From an uncultured Phycisphaerales bacterium (GTDB lineage Bacteria > Planctomycetota > Phycisphaerae > WQYP01), in the NCBI GenBank assembly GCA_937901265.1, contig CALCHA010000603.1:1-5904 (forward strand): a DNA stretch of 5,904 bases, given 5' to 3'. A program made the position numbers and the translations under genes. Positions 4,021-5,904 of this stretch are shown here, piece by piece. Under the pieces are notes generated by a model, which worked only from the letters and a program-made list of their open reading frames with translations, was not told the origin of the DNA and ran no database searches. Numbering within the stretch: position 1 is the stretch's first letter; every line of letters begins with the position of its first letter.

Positions 4021-5448
4021 CGCATCAACACCAACGTCGGCTCGCTCGTGGCGAACGTCAACCTGGCGAAAAGCCAGCAGTCGCTGAGCACCTCGCTGCA
4101 GCGTCTCTCCAGCGGAATGCGCATCAACAGCGGGGCTGATGATCCCTCCGGGCTCATCGCCAGCGAAACCCTGCGGAGCGAGATCCAGGGCATCTCCACC
4201 GCCATCGACAACGGCACGCGGGCGAACAACGTCATCGCCACCGCCGATGGGGCGCTCTCCGAAGTCTCCAACCTGCTGGTGTCGATCAAAGGTCTTGTGG
4301 TACAGGCGGCCAACAGCGGCGGCCTGTCACAGGACGAGATCGACGCCAACCAGTTGCAGGTCGACTCCGCGATCGCCTCGGTCACACGCATCAGCAACTC
4401 CACCAGCTTCGCGGGCCTGAAGCTGCTCGACGGATCGCTGGGCTATGTGACCAGCGGCGTCACCGCCAGTGCCATGCATGACGTGCACATCTTCGGGGCG
4501 CAATTCGGAACCAATCCGACGATGCCCGTGGTGGTCAACGTCCTGCAATCGGCGCAACCCGCCGTCCTCAAGTTCCAGGCGTCCGCGGTCAGCACCTCGG
4601 TGACGCTGGAGATCGCCGGGCGGATGGGCGTGCAAACCATGAGCTTCATCAGCGGAACCAAGGCCTCCGCGATCACGTTCGCCATCAACCGCGTGAGCGA
4701 TTCGACCGGCGTCGCGGCGACGATGACCTCGGCCACGAACCCCTCCAGCGGGATCACCTTCTCCACGCTGGGCTACGGCTCCAAGGAGTTCGTGTCGGTC
4801 ACCGTGCTGGGAGATCCCAACGCCTTCGATACCGTCACCAACAGCGGCGCGACCCAGAACCGGACGATCGGGCGCGATGTGCTGGCCAGCGTGAATGGTG
4901 CCCAGGCCATCGGCAACGGCCTGAACCTGAGCGTGAACACCGCCGCCCTGACGCTCTCCCTCAATGTGGATGCCGCCTTCGGCACCGGCACCAAGTCCTT
5001 CACCATCACCGGCGGCGGGGCCACCTTCCAGCTTGGACCGCAGGTGCAGACCAACCAGCAGGTGAGCATCGCCATCGACTCGGTCTCGGCAAGCCGCCTG
5101 GGAAGTGCCACCGATGGCTACCTCACCGACGTCACCACCGGGGGCTCCGCCAACCTGACGAAGAACCCGGGCAAGGCCTCGCGAATCATCGACGATGCCA
5201 TCAACCAGGTGTCGGTGCTGCGTGGACGTCTGGGAGCGTTCCAGCAGAACACGCTGCAGACCAACATGAATTCGCTGCAGGTCGCGATGGAGAACGTGAC
5301 CGCCAGTGAATCGACGATCCGGGACACCGATTTCGCCATGGAGACCAGCAACCTGACCCGCAACCAGATCCTGGTTCAGGCCGGCACGAGCGTGCTGTCG
5401 CAGGCGAATTCCACGCCGCAGAGCGTCCTCAAGCTGCTGGGCGGATAA
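4015..5448 (+). CDS. fliC: Flagellin (flagellar filament subunit)
   Basis: This is the main filament protein, exported by the flagellar type III system and polymerised outside the cell. The N-terminal D0/D1 domain spans residues 1-140: MARINTNVGSLVAN, then LQRLSSGMRINSGADDPSG at 28-46 and the LDGS boundary at 138-141. The variable surface region runs to about 385 and includes the ITGGGATFQLGPQVQ element at 331-345 and SASRLG at 358-363, seen in many non-enteric flagellins. The C-terminal D1/D0 domain (386-477) has VLRGRLGAFQQN, ENVTASESTIRDTDFA and ends SVLKLLGG. Length is 477. ATG 4015 is chosen because MARINTN is the universal flagellin start and GGGAGG precedes it; ATG 3967 would add 16 atypical residues. 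Codons favour ACC, ATC, AAC and GGC, consistent with high expression. At the positions matching the Salmonella TLR5-contact Arg90 and Glu93, this protein has Ser90 and Gly93. It is the last gene of the unit, before a strong terminator. Confidence 0.97.
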   Translation: MARINTNVGSLVANVNLAKSQQSLSTSLQRLSSGMRINSGADDPSGLIASETLRSEIQGISTAIDNGTRANNVIATADGALSEVSNLLVSIKGLVVQAANSGGLSQDEIDANQLQVDSAIASVTRISNSTSFAGLKLLDGSLGYVTSGVTASAMHDVHIFGAQFGTNPTMPVVVNVLQSAQPAVLKFQASAVSTSVTLEIAGRMGVQTMSFISGTKASAITFAINRVSDSTGVAATMTSATNPSSGITFSTLGYGSKEFVSVTVLGDPNAFDTVTNSGATQNRTIGRDVLASVNGAQAIGNGLNLSVNTAALTLSLNVDAAFGTGTKSFTITGGGATFQLGPQVQTNQQVSIAIDSVSASRLGSATDGYLTDVTTGGSANLTKNPGKASRIIDDAINQVSVLRGRLGAFQQNTLQTNMNSLQVAMENVTASESTIRDTDFAMETSNLTRNQILVQAGTSVLSQANSTPQSVLKLLGG

Positions 5449-5470
5449 GGGAATTTGACGGGCAACCTTG

Positions 5471-5507
5471 AAACAGCCGGCGCATGGCGCCGGCTGTTTT
5501 TATTTTT
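5471..5507 (+). terminator. Rho-independent terminator after fliC
   Basis: The arm AAACAGCCGGCGC (5471-5483) is perfectly complementary to 5487-5499 across the 3-base loop ATG. This gives 13 bp with a GC-rich core, followed by a T-rich tract at 5497-5507 (five T, A, five T). It lies 22 bases after the fliC stop and closes the flagellar operon. Complementary A bases are few on the other side, so it acts mainly on the + strand. Confidence 0.95.
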
Positions 5508-5548
5508 GCGGGCTTTAAGGGAGAATCTCGCGACTATACCCCCTGCCC

Positions 5549-5555
5549 AAAGGAG
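5549..5555 (+). promoter_or_regulatory. rhaM ribosome binding site AAAGGAG
   Basis: A strong SD lies 8 bases before ATG 5564 and 5 bases before GTG 5561. The 8-base spacing and the exact length match to known RhaM favour ATG 5564. No convincing promoter is seen between the terminator and this site; TATACC at 5535-5540 is only a weak -10 resemblance. Confidence 0.7.
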
Positions 5556-5563
5556 TCGACGTG

Positions 5564-5878
5564 ATGCAGCGGAATGCGTTTGTGATGAAATTGAAGCCCG
5601 GATGTGAGGCCGAGTACAAGCAGCGCCATGATGCGCTCTGGCCGGAGCTGGCCGCGGAGTTACGGGCGGCGGGGATTGCGGATTACGCGATCTTTCTGGA
5701 TCGGCGCACGGGGTATCTGTTTGCCGTGCAGAAGCTGGCGGAGGGGAACACGGCGGCGGCCTTGCCGGGGACGGCGATCGTCAGGAAGTGGTGGGCGTAC
5801 ATGGCGGACATCATGGAGACCCACGCGGACAACTCCCCGGTTGCGGAGGGGTTGGAGGAAGTGTTTTACATGGCGTGA
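5564..5878 (+). CDS. rhaM: L-rhamnose mutarotase
   Basis: RhaM catalyses interconversion of the alpha and beta anomers of L-rhamnose in the cytoplasm, supplying the form used by L-rhamnose isomerase. The protein is 104 residues and aligns without gaps to E. coli RhaM as I remember it. The functional residues fall at identical positions: Tyr18, the catalytic His22 (in KQRHDALWPEL), Tyr41 (DYAIFLD) and Trp76-Trp77 (RKWWAYM). The signature ADNSPV is at 88-93 and the end is EEVFYMA. Starting at GTG 5561 would add one residue and break this numbering, so ATG 5564 is preferred. The gene follows the fliC terminator, has its own SD and has no functional link to flagella; it probably begins or forms part of a separate sugar-utilisation unit continuing beyond the window. 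Identification is very secure; whether this host degrades rhamnose cannot be judged here. Confidence 0.95.
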   Translation: MQRNAFVMKLKPGCEAEYKQRHDALWPELAAELRAAGIADYAIFLDRRTGYLFAVQKLAEGNTAAALPGTAIVRKWWAYMADIMETHADNSPVAEGLEEVFYMA

Positions 5879-5904
5879 GGCGGCAGGAGCCGGGGCTCAA
5901 TCGT

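Noticed and set aside
5535..5540. TATACC as a rhaM promoter -10
   Set aside because: Only four of six bases match and no -35 is found at a normal distance.
5887..5898. Inverted repeat GAGC-CGGG-GCTC after rhaM, possible terminator
   Set aside because: The stem is short and the window ends six bases later without a T-run, so no call can be made.
1..5904. CRISPR arrays, insertion sequences, tRNA or rRNA genes
   Set aside because: No regularly spaced direct repeats outside coding repeats, no transposase-like frame, no terminal repeats and no tRNA- or rRNA-like segment was seen.

Overview
The window is a GC-rich bacterial stretch in which every gene I can support lies on the + strand. It holds the end of a late flagellar locus followed by an unrelated sugar-metabolism gene. 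The order is flgK (3' end only), flgL, fliW, csrA, fliC (flagellin), a strong intrinsic terminator, then rhaM (L-rhamnose mutarotase). The pairing of FliW with CsrA next to flagellin, the CsrA sequence style ([17 protein letters not shown]...), the very large FlgL with flagellin IN repeats and the nearby rhamnose gene suggest a planctomycete, perhaps of the Phycisphaerae type. That assignment is inference from remembered family resemblance, not from a search.

Layout. Positions 1-315 are the C-terminus of the first hook-filament junction protein, FlgK. After 18 bases comes flgL (334-2568), the second junction protein. At 744 residues it is more than twice the usual size, because four flagellin IN-type repeats fill its middle. 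A 158-base AT-rich gap (2569-2726) carries an 8-bp inverted repeat, a weak sigma-28-like promoter candidate and a hairpin with GGAUGU in its loop. fliW (2727-3215) is followed by a 224-base structured leader, csrA (3440-3841, with an unusual 70-residue tail), a 173-base structured leader, and fliC (4015-5448). A terminator at 5471-5507 closes the unit. rhaM (5564-5878) has its own Shine-Dalgarno (SD) sequence and lies outside the flagellar transcript.

How the genes work together. FlgK and FlgL join hook to filament, and FliC is the filament subunit. From Bacillus subtilis, CsrA is known to repress flagellin translation by binding GGA motifs in the flagellin leader, FliW frees flagellin mRNA by binding CsrA, and flagellin in turn binds FliW. 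All three partners sit here in one probable operon.

The most notable signal is in the non-coding RNA. The gaps before fliW, csrA and fliC are rich in short perfect hairpins whose loops contain GGA, the CsrA recognition core. Clear examples are 2668-2685, 3266-3281, 3368-3379, 3423-3436, 3860-3874, 3887-3905, 3957-3973 and 3999-4014. Two of these hold the SD sequences of csrA and fliC in the loop. I infer a multi-site CsrA-binding array built into the operon, which would autoregulate csrA and may act partly as a CsrA sponge. This rests on reading by eye and has not been tested by folding or comparison.
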